Below, piece after piece: positions 40,060 through 48,218 of a stretch of 64,000 nucleotides of DNA. The position numbers and the translations under genes were made by a program. Under the pieces are notes generated by a model that saw only the letters and a program-made list of their open reading frames with translations, was not told where the DNA came from and made no database searches. Location of the stretch: positions 1-64,000 of the forward strand of contig JBBRNH010000019.1 in assembly GCA_038230415.1 (NCBI GenBank). The letters run 5' to 3'. This DNA is from JBBRNH01 sp038230415 (GTDB taxonomy: Bacteria; Bacteroidota; Bacteroidia; Cytophagales; Spirosomataceae). Within the stretch, counting starts at the first letter, position 1; the number at the start of each line of letters is the position of its first letter.

Positions 40060-42447
40060 ATGTTCCGAAACTATCTCAAAATCGCCTGGCGAAATCTGCT
40101 CCGCAACAAAGTCTATTCAGCCATCAACATAGCCGGGTTGAGCATTGGCCTTGCCAGTTGTATGCTGATTGTGCTCTACACAAAAGACGAGGTTAGTTAT
40201 GACCAGTTTCATCAGAAAAAAGATGACTTATACCAACTGACGTGCCACCGAACCGGCGAAAGCGAGGATAAACACTTTGCCATTGCTGCCATGATTCAGG
40301 GGCCGACGTTCAAGCGCGAAATCCCCGAAATACAAGACGCTGTTCGGGTCAATAAGCAAGGTATCATCGTTCGCAGTCATAACCAGACATTCACCGAGCA
40401 GGGAACCTGGGCCGATCAGAATTTTTTCTCCGTTTTTTCTTTCCCGCTCCTGGCCGGCAACCCGCAGCAGGTGCTGGCAGACCCACATTCGGTTGTGCTG
40501 ACCGACGAAACAGCCCGTAAATACTTCGGCACCACCAGTGTGGTAGGTAAAAATCTGGAGATCGAGATTGACGGGCGGTTTGAATTCTTCACCGTGTCTG
40601 GCATCGCCAGGAAAGCACCCCAAAACTCCGGCATTAAATTTACGATGCTGTTGCCCTTCGCTTATCTGGAAGCAAGGCACCCCGACAATGGCTGGATGTG
40701 GGTGTCGTATCCGACCTATCTCGTGCTAAATCCGAAGGCGAGCCTGCCGGTGGTGGTTGCCAAAATGAACCGCGTATTTGCCCGCAATGCAAAAACAGAA
40801 CTGGCCCAAAACAATCTCATGGGCTACACCGATCAATTTATCTGGGGGCTGCAGCCATTTTCGCAAATGCACCTCAATACGACTTTTGAGGGAACCCCCG
40901 AAGCCAGCGACCCCATTTATACCTACATCCTGACGGGAATCGCCCTGTTTATTTTGTTCATTGCCTGTGTCAATTTCGTGAACCTAACCGTGGCGCAGTC
41001 GCTGAAACGGAGCAAAGAAATTGGGTTGAGAAAAGTGATGGGTAGTCAGCGCGGCCAACTGATCCGGCAGTTTTTCGGGGAGTCGTTGCTGCTGTGCTTA
41101 GTGGCTTTTGCGGGTGCGCTACTGCTCGCTCAGGTAGCATTGCCGTTTTTTAATGAACTGGCAAACAAGCAATTGCAACTCAACTACCTGCTTGACCCGG
41201 TGCTGGTAGCCTGTTTTGTGGGGTTGTTCGGGCTGACGGGGATGGCCGCCGGTTTTTACCCGGCCCTGATTGTGTCGAAGGCCACGCCCGCCCAAACGTT
41301 GTATGGCCGGGTTAAGGTCGGCAGCAAAAACTACCTGGCTAAGGGGCTGGTGGTGGTGCAGTTTGCCCTGGCAACGTTTCTGATTATCTCGACCCTGTTT
41401 ATCTACCGGCAGTTCACGTACCTAACCCAAACCAAACTCGGCTATACCGCCGAAAACCTGTTGGAACTTACCGTTGATGAGGCCATTATGAACAAGTCGC
41501 TGATGGCGAGAGTCACGGCTGAATTTGCCCGCGTTCGGGGTGTTGAGCGGGTTGCCCCGCGAAACGTGGGCCTGTTTGGCGGGCCGACTCAGGCGGGTGG
41601 CCGGGTGTTCAAAGCCGTTTATGAACACGTTGACGAAGCCTACCTGCCGACGTTGCAGATACCCTTGGTAGCGGGCCGGAATTTTTCGACCGACTTCCCC
41701 GCCGACTCCCTCAATTCGGTAGTAGTCAACGAAACCTTTGCCCGGCAGGCCGGTTGGCAGAACCCGGTCGGGCAACCGATTGACGCAATGAATTTCCCGA
41801 ACTGGGGAACCCGGAAAGTTACCGTGATCGGCGTAGTGAAAGACTATCACGCCACGACCCTGCGGGAGAAAATTCAGCCGCAGGTATTCACGATGGAATC
41901 GGCATTGCCGCTGGGGAAATTCCTGATCCGGCTCAACCCCGACCATATTCCGCAGACGGTGCAGGCTCTGGAACGGGTTTATCACCGAATCATGCCCAAC
42001 CACCCGTTTCAGTACAGTTTTAAGGCCGACACGAATGAACTGAACTACGAAGCAGAGGCCAAATGGAAACAGATTATCACGCTGGGGGCTATACTCACCA
42101 TTTTTATTTCCTGCATTGGACTGTTTGGTATGACGATGCTTTCGATGCAGCAACGCACCAAAGAAATTGCCGTTCGGAAAGTGCTGGGAGCTACCATTCT
42201 GGATGTCTCGATGGGGCTTTCAACGCAGTTCATCGGTCTAATCACTCTGTCGTTCATCGTGGCTACGCCCATTGCGTGGTATTCGATTCACCGCTGGCTG
42301 GAAAATTACGCCTATAAAATTGATGTTTCCTGGCCCACATTTGCTCTGTCTATTCTGATAATCAACATATTGGCCTTCTTAACGGTTGGCTACCATATCA
42401 TCAGGGCGGCTACTACAAACCCGGCTATTTCACTACGAAAAGACTAA
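40060..42447 (+). CDS. MacB/FtsX-type ABC transporter permease (7)
   Basis: 795 residues. It departs from the array in its end: TNPAISLRKD in place of NPVKSLRSE, and the second loop is TKEIAVRKVLGATILD. First loop SKEIGLRKVMGSQRGQ. Its TAA overlaps the ATG of a small secreted protein gene (TAATG), so the two are translationally coupled. This is the one permease not followed directly by a Uma2 gene or another permease on its own tail. Confidence 0.92.
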   Translation: MFRNYLKIAWRNLLRNKVYSAINIAGLSIGLASCMLIVLYTKDEVSYDQFHQKKDDLYQLTCHRTGESEDKHFAIAAMIQGPTFKREIPEIQDAVRVNKQGIIVRSHNQTFTEQGTWADQNFFSVFSFPLLAGNPQQVLADPHSVVLTDETARKYFGTTSVVGKNLEIEIDGRFEFFTVSGIARKAPQNSGIKFTMLLPFAYLEARHPDNGWMWVSYPTYLVLNPKASLPVVVAKMNRVFARNAKTELAQNNLMGYTDQFIWGLQPFSQMHLNTTFEGTPEASDPIYTYILTGIALFILFIACVNFVNLTVAQSLKRSKEIGLRKVMGSQRGQLIRQFFGESLLLCLVAFAGALLLAQVALPFFNELANKQLQLNYLLDPVLVACFVGLFGLTGMAAGFYPALIVSKATPAQTLYGRVKVGSKNYLAKGLVVVQFALATFLIISTLFIYRQFTYLTQTKLGYTAENLLELTVDEAIMNKSLMARVTAEFARVRGVERVAPRNVGLFGGPTQAGGRVFKAVYEHVDEAYLPTLQIPLVAGRNFSTDFPADSLNSVVVNETFARQAGWQNPVGQPIDAMNFPNWGTRKVTVIGVVKDYHATTLREKIQPQVFTMESALPLGKFLIRLNPDHIPQTVQALERVYHRIMPNHPFQYSFKADTNELNYEAEAKWKQIITLGAILTIFISCIGLFGMTMLSMQQRTKEIAVRKVLGATILDVSMGLSTQFIGLITLSFIVATPIAWYSIHRWLENYAYKIDVSWPTFALSILIINILAFLTVGYHIIRAATTNPAISLRKD

Positions 42448-42827
42448 TGAAAACGACCCTCAAACTCCTGCTGCCGGCTCTGCTGGCAATCAATACAACG
42501 GCCATCGCCCAGTCGCTATCATCGCCGGGGGCAAAACCTGTAAAAACGGGGGACGAATGGCGAATGCCCGGCGATGCTATTCCCCGCTCTCAGCAATTTG
42601 CCGATGAACTGAAAAAATCGCTCAACCTTGATCCGGCAACGACTAAAAAGGTATTCACGGCCTACTTAGCCAACACCAAGCCGGTGGACGAAATCAGAAT
42701 GGGTACCGAAACCGACAAGGAAAAGAAATTGGCGTTGCGGGCTAATCAGACCGCATTTGAGGAGACGCTCAAAGGTGTTCTGTCACCGGCTCAGTTTGAC
42801 AGATACAGAGCATCAAAGCCGCACTGA
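42447..42827 (+). CDS. small exported protein with spliced-on end
   Basis: 126 residues with a signal peptide (TLKLLLPALLAINTTAIAQS) and a helical body (QQFADELKKSLNLDPATTKK, then FEETLKGVLSPAQFDRYR). The layout resembles small periplasmic helical proteins of the Spy/LTXXQ type, but no motif is decisive. The last ~7 codons come from a permease-tail remnant in another frame, so the native C-terminus is probably lost. Coupled to permease 7. Confidence 0.65.
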   Translation: MKTTLKLLLPALLAINTTAIAQSLSSPGAKPVKTGDEWRMPGDAIPRSQQFADELKKSLNLDPATTKKVFTAYLANTKPVDEIRMGTETDKEKKLALRANQTAFEETLKGVLSPAQFDRYRASKPH

Positions 42828-42859
42828 TGAACCCGGTGAAGAGTTTGCGGAGCGAATAA
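42806..42859 (+). pseudogene. orphan permease 3' tail (scar)
   Basis: CAG AGC ATC AAA GCC ... AGC GAA TAA encodes QSIKAALMNPVKSLRSE-stop, the exact permease ending, without a permease body. The upstream small gene reads into it out of frame and stops at its TGA. The Uma2 stop follows four bases later, as at intact junctions. Confidence 0.9.
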
Positions 42860-42862
42860 TGA

Positions 42863-43354
42863 TTACTCGAATACCTTGTCGAGGTGAATCTCAATGTTCA
42901 GTACGGTATCGCTTAGTAGGTCATTCTCATGAAAAAATGTGTAATGAAACGGACTATCATAAACCAAAATGGCCTGCAAATCGGGGATAACAATCCAGCA
43001 GGACTGAACGCCAAAGTAGAAATACGGTTCCAACTTAAGTACCATGTCTTTGGTGCTTTGCGAGGCCGACTGAATCTCTACGACTAACAATGGGGCATCA
43101 ATTCGGCGCGACGGGTCATTTTTGTAGTCTAATGCGCCAGCCGGATACAGGACAACATCGGGCGTACTGCCTTGCGGTTGCGTGTCTAACAATACCTCGC
43201 TGGCAACACGGAATTTGGTACGGTAATTTAGTTTGAGTTCAAACGATAGATTCGCCTGAATCGCACCATGAATAAGGGTAGGCATGGGTTTGTTGCGGTC
43301 AAGTTCGTACGAAGAACGTTCGCTTTCTTCTATGGTTTCGGTCAGTAACTCCAT
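42863..43354 (-). CDS. Uma2 family protein (putative endonuclease)
   Basis: Read from ATG 43354 (MELLTETIEESERSSYELDR): 163 residues. Motifs NKPMPTLIHGAIQANLSFEL, TPDVVLYPAGALDYKND and LLVVEIQSASQSTKD, then CWIVIPDLQAILVYD. Closest to the gene at 25186. It faces permease 8 and follows an orphan permease tail. Confidence 0.85.
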   Translation of the reverse strand: MELLTETIEESERSSYELDRNKPMPTLIHGAIQANLSFELKLNYRTKFRVASEVLLDTQPQGSTPDVVLYPAGALDYKNDPSRRIDAPLLVVEIQSASQSTKDMVLKLEPYFYFGVQSCWIVIPDLQAILVYDSPFHYTFFHENDLLSDTVLNIEIHLDKVFE

Positions 43355-43372
43355 AAAACGACGAGTTTTTTC

Positions 43373-43380
43373 CAAAGATA
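43373..43380 (-). promoter_or_regulatory. TAnnTTTG (-7) box of Uma2 gene
   Basis: TATCTTTG on the minus strand followed by GAAAAAACTCGTCG, identical to the block at 37039. 18 bp before the Uma2 ATG. Confidence 0.65.
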
Positions 43381-43399
43381 ATCAAAACACAACAACCCA

Positions 43400-45832
43400 A
43401 TGCTACGAAACTACCTCAAAATCGCCTGGCGCAACCTCGTTGCCAACCGCGTTTTCAGCAGTATCAACATCGTTGGCCTGAGCCTGGGGTTGACGGGTGT
43501 GCTGTTTATTCTGCTCTTTGTGCAGGACGACGTATCCTACGACCGTTTCCATGAGCGCGGCAACCGGCTTTATCGAATTGTGCAGCAAACCATTGGGTCA
43601 GACGGTAACGAGTCTGTTACCGGGGCTACGGGTATGCCGCAAGGCCCCGCTTTTGCCAAAGAGATTCCCGGCGTAGAAGCGTTTTGCCGGGCGCAGGGCT
43701 ATGAAATGCTGTTCCGCAAGGGCAACGAAGGCATTTATCAGCGGGTGATGTATGTGGATACGTCGTTTTTTCACCTGTTCAGCTTCGATCTCTTAGCCGG
43801 CAATCCCAACACGCTGCTCAACGACCCCCGGAGCGCGGTGCTCACCGACGAAACCGCCATCAAGTATTTCGGCACGACCGATGTGCTGGGCAAACTCATC
43901 GAGATTGATGCGGGTGGTAATTTCGAGTCATACAAGGTGACGGGCGTGGTCAAAACGCCCCCCATGAATTCGAGCATCCGGTTTGATGTGCTGCGCCCGT
44001 TTGTAGCCTCGCTGCCGCCCAACCGCAAAGACTGGAACGAGAGCGACTGGTCAGACGGCTTCCTGAATACCTTTTTGCTGCTGCGCCCCGACCGCAACGG
44101 CGTACCGGCCAACCCCGCCAAAGCCGAGCAGACAATGGCAACCGTATTCGCTAACTATGCTGGCCCGCAACTCGCGCTGGCCCGCAAACAGTTCGGCCAA
44201 TTCCGGTCAATGTATTACCTCCAGCCGTTTACGGCCATGCACCTCGATGCCCGCTATGAGTTGAGCAACGGCCTGATATCGGGGTCATCATCGGTGTATT
44301 CCTACATTCTGAGCGGCATTGCCGGGCTGATTCTGCTGCTGGCGGGTATCAATTTTGTGAACCTGACGCTGGCCCGGTCGTTGCGCCGGGGCAAAGAAAT
44401 CGGGGTCAGGAAGGTCAGCGGCAGTACCCGCGCCCAACTCGTGGGGCAGTTCCTAGGCGAGTCGCTGTTGCTGACGTTGCTGGCGTTTATCCCGGCAGTG
44501 TTGCTGGTGTGGGGGCTGTTGCCGGAGTTTTCGACGCTGATAAACAAGCAGTTGCCGGTTGAACTTCTGTTTACGCCCCAAACCATCGGGCTGTTTGTGG
44601 GGCTGTTGCTGCTGGTGGCATTGTTGGCGGGGGCCTATCCGGCATTGGTGTTGTCGGGGTTTAGCCCGGTGCAGACGCTCTATGGTCGGTTCCGGTTAGG
44701 CGGGCGCAACGGGTTGAGCGGTACTCTGCTCGGTAAATCATTGGTGGTGGTGCAGTTTGCGATTGCCGTATTTCTGCTCATCGGCACGGCGGTGTTGCAC
44801 GGGCAGTTTCAGTTTATCCGCACGGCTAACGTGGGCTATGAAACCGCCAACCGGGTGCGGGTCTATATCCCCTGGGGCCGCGAACGCCGGGGCGAACTGT
44901 TACAGGCCGCATTGCGAAATCAGCCGGGAGTGCTGGCCGTGACCCGCCGGGCGGGAGGAACGCATTTCAATACGTTCCGGGTACGCGATAAGCCCGTAAA
45001 ATCAGCCATCGAACGCATTGACGATCAATACCTTACCTTCATCAACGTGCCGGTGGTGCAGGGCCGGGCCTTGACCTACACCAACCCCGCCGACAGCCTG
45101 ACCAACATCATGGTCAATGAAACTTTCGTCAAAAAATTCCTGAACGTCAGCCAACCTGCCGTTGGTCAGGTCGTAGATCAGAACGGGGGTAACAAAACCC
45201 GCTATACCGTTGTCGGTGTCGTGCGCGACTACCAGTACGGTTCCTTACGCGACAAGCTCGAACCCGTGTTGTGGCAACTCGGTAAGCCCGAACAGATGAA
45301 CCAGCTCTACGCCAAACTCGACCCGGCCCAAACGCAACAGGCCGCTCAGACCATCGAACAGCAGTTCAAAAAACTGATTCCGTTGCAGCCGTTCTCCGTT
45401 CATTTCATGGAAGATGACCGCTTGGAAAGCTACGCCGACGATGCCCGCTGGACGAAGATTATCACGTGGTCGTCGCTGCTGGCAATCCTGATTTCGGCCC
45501 TGGGGCTGTTCGGGTTGGTGTCGCTGACGATTGAAGCCCGCACCAAAGAGATCGGAATCCGTAAAGTGCTGGGGGCCAGTGTCGCCGAGATTACGGGGCT
45601 GCTGTCGGTCAACTTCCTGGCACTGATTGGGTTGGCCTGCCTGATTGCGATGCCCATTGGCTGGTATGCGGCCCGACAATGGCTCAACACGTTTGTGTTC
45701 CGCATGGAATTCGGCTGGTGGATTTTCGCACTGACGGGCGTGTTCGTGCTGCTCGTAGGCGGGCTAACGATCTCGATTCAGGCGATCCGGGCCGCGCTGA
45801 CGAACCCGGTGACGAGTTTGCGGAGCGAGTGA
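43400..45832 (+). CDS. MacB/FtsX-type ABC transporter permease (8)
   Basis: 810 residues (MLRNYLKIAWRNLVANRVFS). First loop GKEIGVRKVSGSTRAQ, second TKEIGIRKVLGASVAE. Periplasmic domain 1 is longer than in permeases 2 and 3. Tail LTNPVTSLRSE. The downstream Uma2 copy is broken. Confidence 0.92.
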   Translation: MLRNYLKIAWRNLVANRVFSSINIVGLSLGLTGVLFILLFVQDDVSYDRFHERGNRLYRIVQQTIGSDGNESVTGATGMPQGPAFAKEIPGVEAFCRAQGYEMLFRKGNEGIYQRVMYVDTSFFHLFSFDLLAGNPNTLLNDPRSAVLTDETAIKYFGTTDVLGKLIEIDAGGNFESYKVTGVVKTPPMNSSIRFDVLRPFVASLPPNRKDWNESDWSDGFLNTFLLLRPDRNGVPANPAKAEQTMATVFANYAGPQLALARKQFGQFRSMYYLQPFTAMHLDARYELSNGLISGSSSVYSYILSGIAGLILLLAGINFVNLTLARSLRRGKEIGVRKVSGSTRAQLVGQFLGESLLLTLLAFIPAVLLVWGLLPEFSTLINKQLPVELLFTPQTIGLFVGLLLLVALLAGAYPALVLSGFSPVQTLYGRFRLGGRNGLSGTLLGKSLVVVQFAIAVFLLIGTAVLHGQFQFIRTANVGYETANRVRVYIPWGRERRGELLQAALRNQPGVLAVTRRAGGTHFNTFRVRDKPVKSAIERIDDQYLTFINVPVVQGRALTYTNPADSLTNIMVNETFVKKFLNVSQPAVGQVVDQNGGNKTRYTVVGVVRDYQYGSLRDKLEPVLWQLGKPEQMNQLYAKLDPAQTQQAAQTIEQQFKKLIPLQPFSVHFMEDDRLESYADDARWTKIITWSSLLAILISALGLFGLVSLTIEARTKEIGIRKVLGASVAEITGLLSVNFLALIGLACLIAMPIGWYAARQWLNTFVFRMEFGWWIFALTGVFVLLVGGLTISIQAIRAALTNPVTSLRSE

Positions 45833-45845
45833 ATCAATAAACTGG

Positions 45846-46088
45846 TTAATAATATGTTGCATCACGCCCAGCAGATACGGCAGCGCGTGTTTTTGCGGTA
45901 ACGGGCAACCTAACACAATGAGTAGGTTTCCCCTGAACAATAGACTGGTTTTTGCTGGGCATCGGTTTGTTTCGTTCGATTTCGTAAGGAGAAAGCTCCA
46001 CGACCTCAGTTTCGGTTTCGATTGGTAATTCCACAGCAATCCGTGTTTTTCTACCAAGTAGAACCTCACAAGCGTAGTGCCACAGCAA
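45846..46088 (-). pseudogene. truncated Uma2 gene
   Basis: The frame encodes EVVELSPYEIERNKPMPSKN and QSIVQG, matching the first ~35 residues of the intact Uma2 at 36520-37020, then runs into unrelated sequence and stops. The usual ATG position is GTG and no TATCTTTG box is found upstream. The core PD and E-I-S-P motifs are missing, so it cannot be functional. Confidence 0.75.
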
Positions 46089-46178
46089 GCAATGAGCAGA
46101 AACGCAGCGATAATCACACCAAAACGCCGGTTGTTAGGGCCACCGCCTGACAATGATCCTGACCAGCACTATCGCGTT

Positions 46179-47024
46179 TTATTGGCGTAATTCGGCGGGT
46201 AATGCCGTGATGCCGCGCAGTTGAATGTTCCGGTAAAACACCTCGGCCCCTTCCGATTGAATCTGTATTTTGCCTTTCGTCAGCGGCTCCGGTTTCCCGT
46301 CAATAACGTGGCGGGTGTGCATCAGAACCATGTTTACGGTGCCGTTCAAGACGTGCAGACAGGTATCACCCACGCAGTACAGATCAACCACGTTCCACTG
46401 GCCCGACGGTTTTTCAGTGTTCGGGCTTTTCAGGCACGACCGGCCATAGGGCGTTTTATCCTGAAACGTAACGGCTTCACTGCCCGGCTGATAGACGTAT
46501 TTGCCCGCATCGTTTTTGCGGGCTGCAATGTCGGTCACCACGTCCATCACGCCCCAGTAATCTCCGCAGTCGCCCTCCTGAATCTGATACTCAAACGATT
46601 CCATCCAGAGCATCGGCGTACCGTGCGCCCCAACGCTGTGATACAGCAGGCCACTGTCGCGGGGCTGACCGAGTTTGGGCGGCCATTGTTTGGCTCCCCA
46701 CTTAAATTCGAGCTGGAGGTGATAATTCCCGAAGTCGGCCAGGGTATTGATGCCGCCGAAGGTTTCGCCCGAAACGCGCAGAGCAGGTTTGCCGTCAGTC
46801 GTCACCACCGAAAAAACGTGGTTCGGGTCGTCATTTAACCCAATCGGCGGTGTTTTGGCCGATTTATCTGCCGAATAGGGGCTATCGAGGTAGGTTTCCC
46901 AACCGGCCAGGTCTTTTCCGTTGAACAGCGAACGCCATTGGCCGGGTTTGGGCGGTGACGACTGCGCCGAAACAGAAGCGGTTAAAAACAGGCCAAACCA
47001 AGCCGTGAGCAGCAGCGATTTCAT
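46179..47024 (-). CDS. secreted DUF1080 protein (3-keto-disaccharide hydrolase family)
   Basis: 281 residues with a signal peptide (SLLLTAWFGLFLTASVSAQ). The DUF1080 jelly-roll fold is shown by SLFNGKDLAGWETYL, YHLQLEFKWGAKQWPP, DSGLLYHSVG, SFEYQIQEGDCGDYW and KGKIQIQSEGAEVFYRNIQL. Family members act on sugars, some as 3-keto-glycoside hydrolases; here the substrate is not known. Its end lies in the array zone, next to the broken Uma2. Confidence 0.88.
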   Translation of the reverse strand: MKSLLLTAWFGLFLTASVSAQSSPPKPGQWRSLFNGKDLAGWETYLDSPYSADKSAKTPPIGLNDDPNHVFSVVTTDGKPALRVSGETFGGINTLADFGNYHLQLEFKWGAKQWPPKLGQPRDSGLLYHSVGAHGTPMLWMESFEYQIQEGDCGDYWGVMDVVTDIAARKNDAGKYVYQPGSEAVTFQDKTPYGRSCLKSPNTEKPSGQWNVVDLYCVGDTCLHVLNGTVNMVLMHTRHVIDGKPEPLTKGKIQIQSEGAEVFYRNIQLRGITALPAELRQ

Positions 47025-47068
47025 AGAAAAGAAGGGTTAAGGGTTGAAGCTGATTAACGGCCTGACTG

Positions 47069-47887
47069 TCAGGCACCGAGACCGAAATTCTGGTTCACCA
47101 TTGTAAAAAAATCTTCATTACTCATTTGTTTCCAGGCACCATACAGCCGTTCGGCATCGGCCCCGGCAAGGTAGCGAATCTGGTCGGTTCCATCGGTGGC
47201 GGCTTCGTAAATCACGTCGGCAATCTGCTCCGAGGTCGAGTAATTCCCGCTGTTGCTGGCAAAACCGGCAAACACTTTTTGCAGATTTTCGTCGTAAGCA
47301 CTCGGCCCGTCCATCGTCATTTTGATTGACCGGGTAGCAAAATCAGTCGCTACACCGCCGGGGGCCACTATTTTTACCCGAATACCAAAAGGCCGCAGTT
47401 CATAATTCAGCGATTCTGACAGTCCGTCGAGGCCAAACTTGGTGGCGTGATAGAGCGAGTTGAACGGCAACCCGACTAAGCCGCCGATTGATGTAACGTT
47501 GATGATGACCCCGCTCCTGGCCTGCCGCATGGTGGGCAACACGGCCTGAATCGTCCGCACGGAGCCGAACAGGTTGGTGTTGAACTGATCCATAATCTTC
47601 TCTTCCGATGCCGTTTCGAGCGGCCCGGCAAGGCCGTAGCCCGCGTTGTTGAGCAGCACGTCTATCGTGCCAAAATCGGTGATGGCCTGGGCTACGGCGG
47701 TTTTCACGGCTTCGGGCCGGGTTACGTCTAAGGCGTAGCGTTTCACCGTTGGCAATTGGCTAAGTTCGGTTTCGAGGTCGGGATGGCGCATGGTAGCGGC
47801 CACGTTCCAGCCGTGTTGGGCAAACCCGATGGCGGCAGCGCGGCCAATGCCCGACGAGGCTCCGGTGATAAAAATAGTCTTTGTCAT
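47069..47887 (-). CDS. short-chain dehydrogenase/reductase (SDR)
   Basis: 272 residues, classical SDR: cofactor loop TGASSGIGRAA (7-17), NNAGYG (~88), the active-site Ser in NVTSIGG and YHATK (about 155-159). The loop lacks the usual basic residue pattern for a firm NADP(H) call. Oxidoreductase acting on an unknown carbonyl or alcohol. On the same strand, 44 bp upstream of the DUF1080 gene, so possibly one operon. Confidence 0.9.
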   Translation of the reverse strand: MTKTIFITGASSGIGRAAAIGFAQHGWNVAATMRHPDLETELSQLPTVKRYALDVTRPEAVKTAVAQAITDFGTIDVLLNNAGYGLAGPLETASEEKIMDQFNTNLFGSVRTIQAVLPTMRQARSGVIINVTSIGGLVGLPFNSLYHATKFGLDGLSESLNYELRPFGIRVKIVAPGGVATDFATRSIKMTMDGPSAYDENLQKVFAGFASNSGNYSTSEQIADVIYEAATDGTDQIRYLAGADAERLYGAWKQMSNEDFFTMVNQNFGLGA

Positions 47888-47993
47888 GTCCGTGATGAAT
47901 AGCTGTGATCAATAGCCGTGATTACTGTCTGGGTTTGTGTTTGGCAAATAACCCGCTTACCGGCCCGGCTGTTCCGTTGGCCCGGCGTGCCTG

Positions 47994-48023
47994 TCCCCGG
48001 CCTGTGTCTTCACAGGCCGGGGA
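47994..48023. repeat. 13-bp perfect hairpin
   Basis: TCCCCGGCCTGTG, loop TCTT, CACAGGCCGGGGA. There is no T-run on either strand, so it is a palindromic intergenic element or protein site and not an obvious terminator. The rest of the 330-bp gap (47888-48218) holds the dyads and promoter listed separately. Confidence 0.7.
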
Positions 48024-48078
48024 TACACGATAGTTGACCAATCAGGACATTCGACCATTGACGTTCGATGTGCTAACG

Positions 48079-48115
48079 TGTCCGATTCCGAACGCCGACT
48101 GTCCGATTACGGACA
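48079..48115. promoter_or_regulatory. paired activator-binding dyads upstream of permease 9
   Basis: TGTCCGATTCCGAACG (48079-48094) and TGTCCGATTACGGACA (48100-48115, perfect arms), centres 21 bp apart. Confidence 0.78.
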
Positions 48116-48167
48116 CTGCCCGATACCCAAACCCCCGATTCTGGCCTGATTTGAGGGTTTTTGACGT

Positions 48168-48182
48168 TGGCACGGCGATTGC
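48168..48182 (+). promoter_or_regulatory. -24/-12 (sigma-54) promoter for permease 9
   Basis: TGGCAC-GGCGA-TTGC, a perfect consensus match, 60.5 bp after the second dyad centre and 51 bp before the permease ATG. The best sigma-54 promoter in the window. Confidence 0.82.
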
Positions 48183-48218
48183 GCCCCTGTTGCTGACAAC
48201 CAAAACCCCGAACATCCA

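Noticed and set aside
41422..42153. 243-residue minus-strand open frame within permease 7
   Set aside because: Fully antisense to a well-supported permease gene and without motifs.
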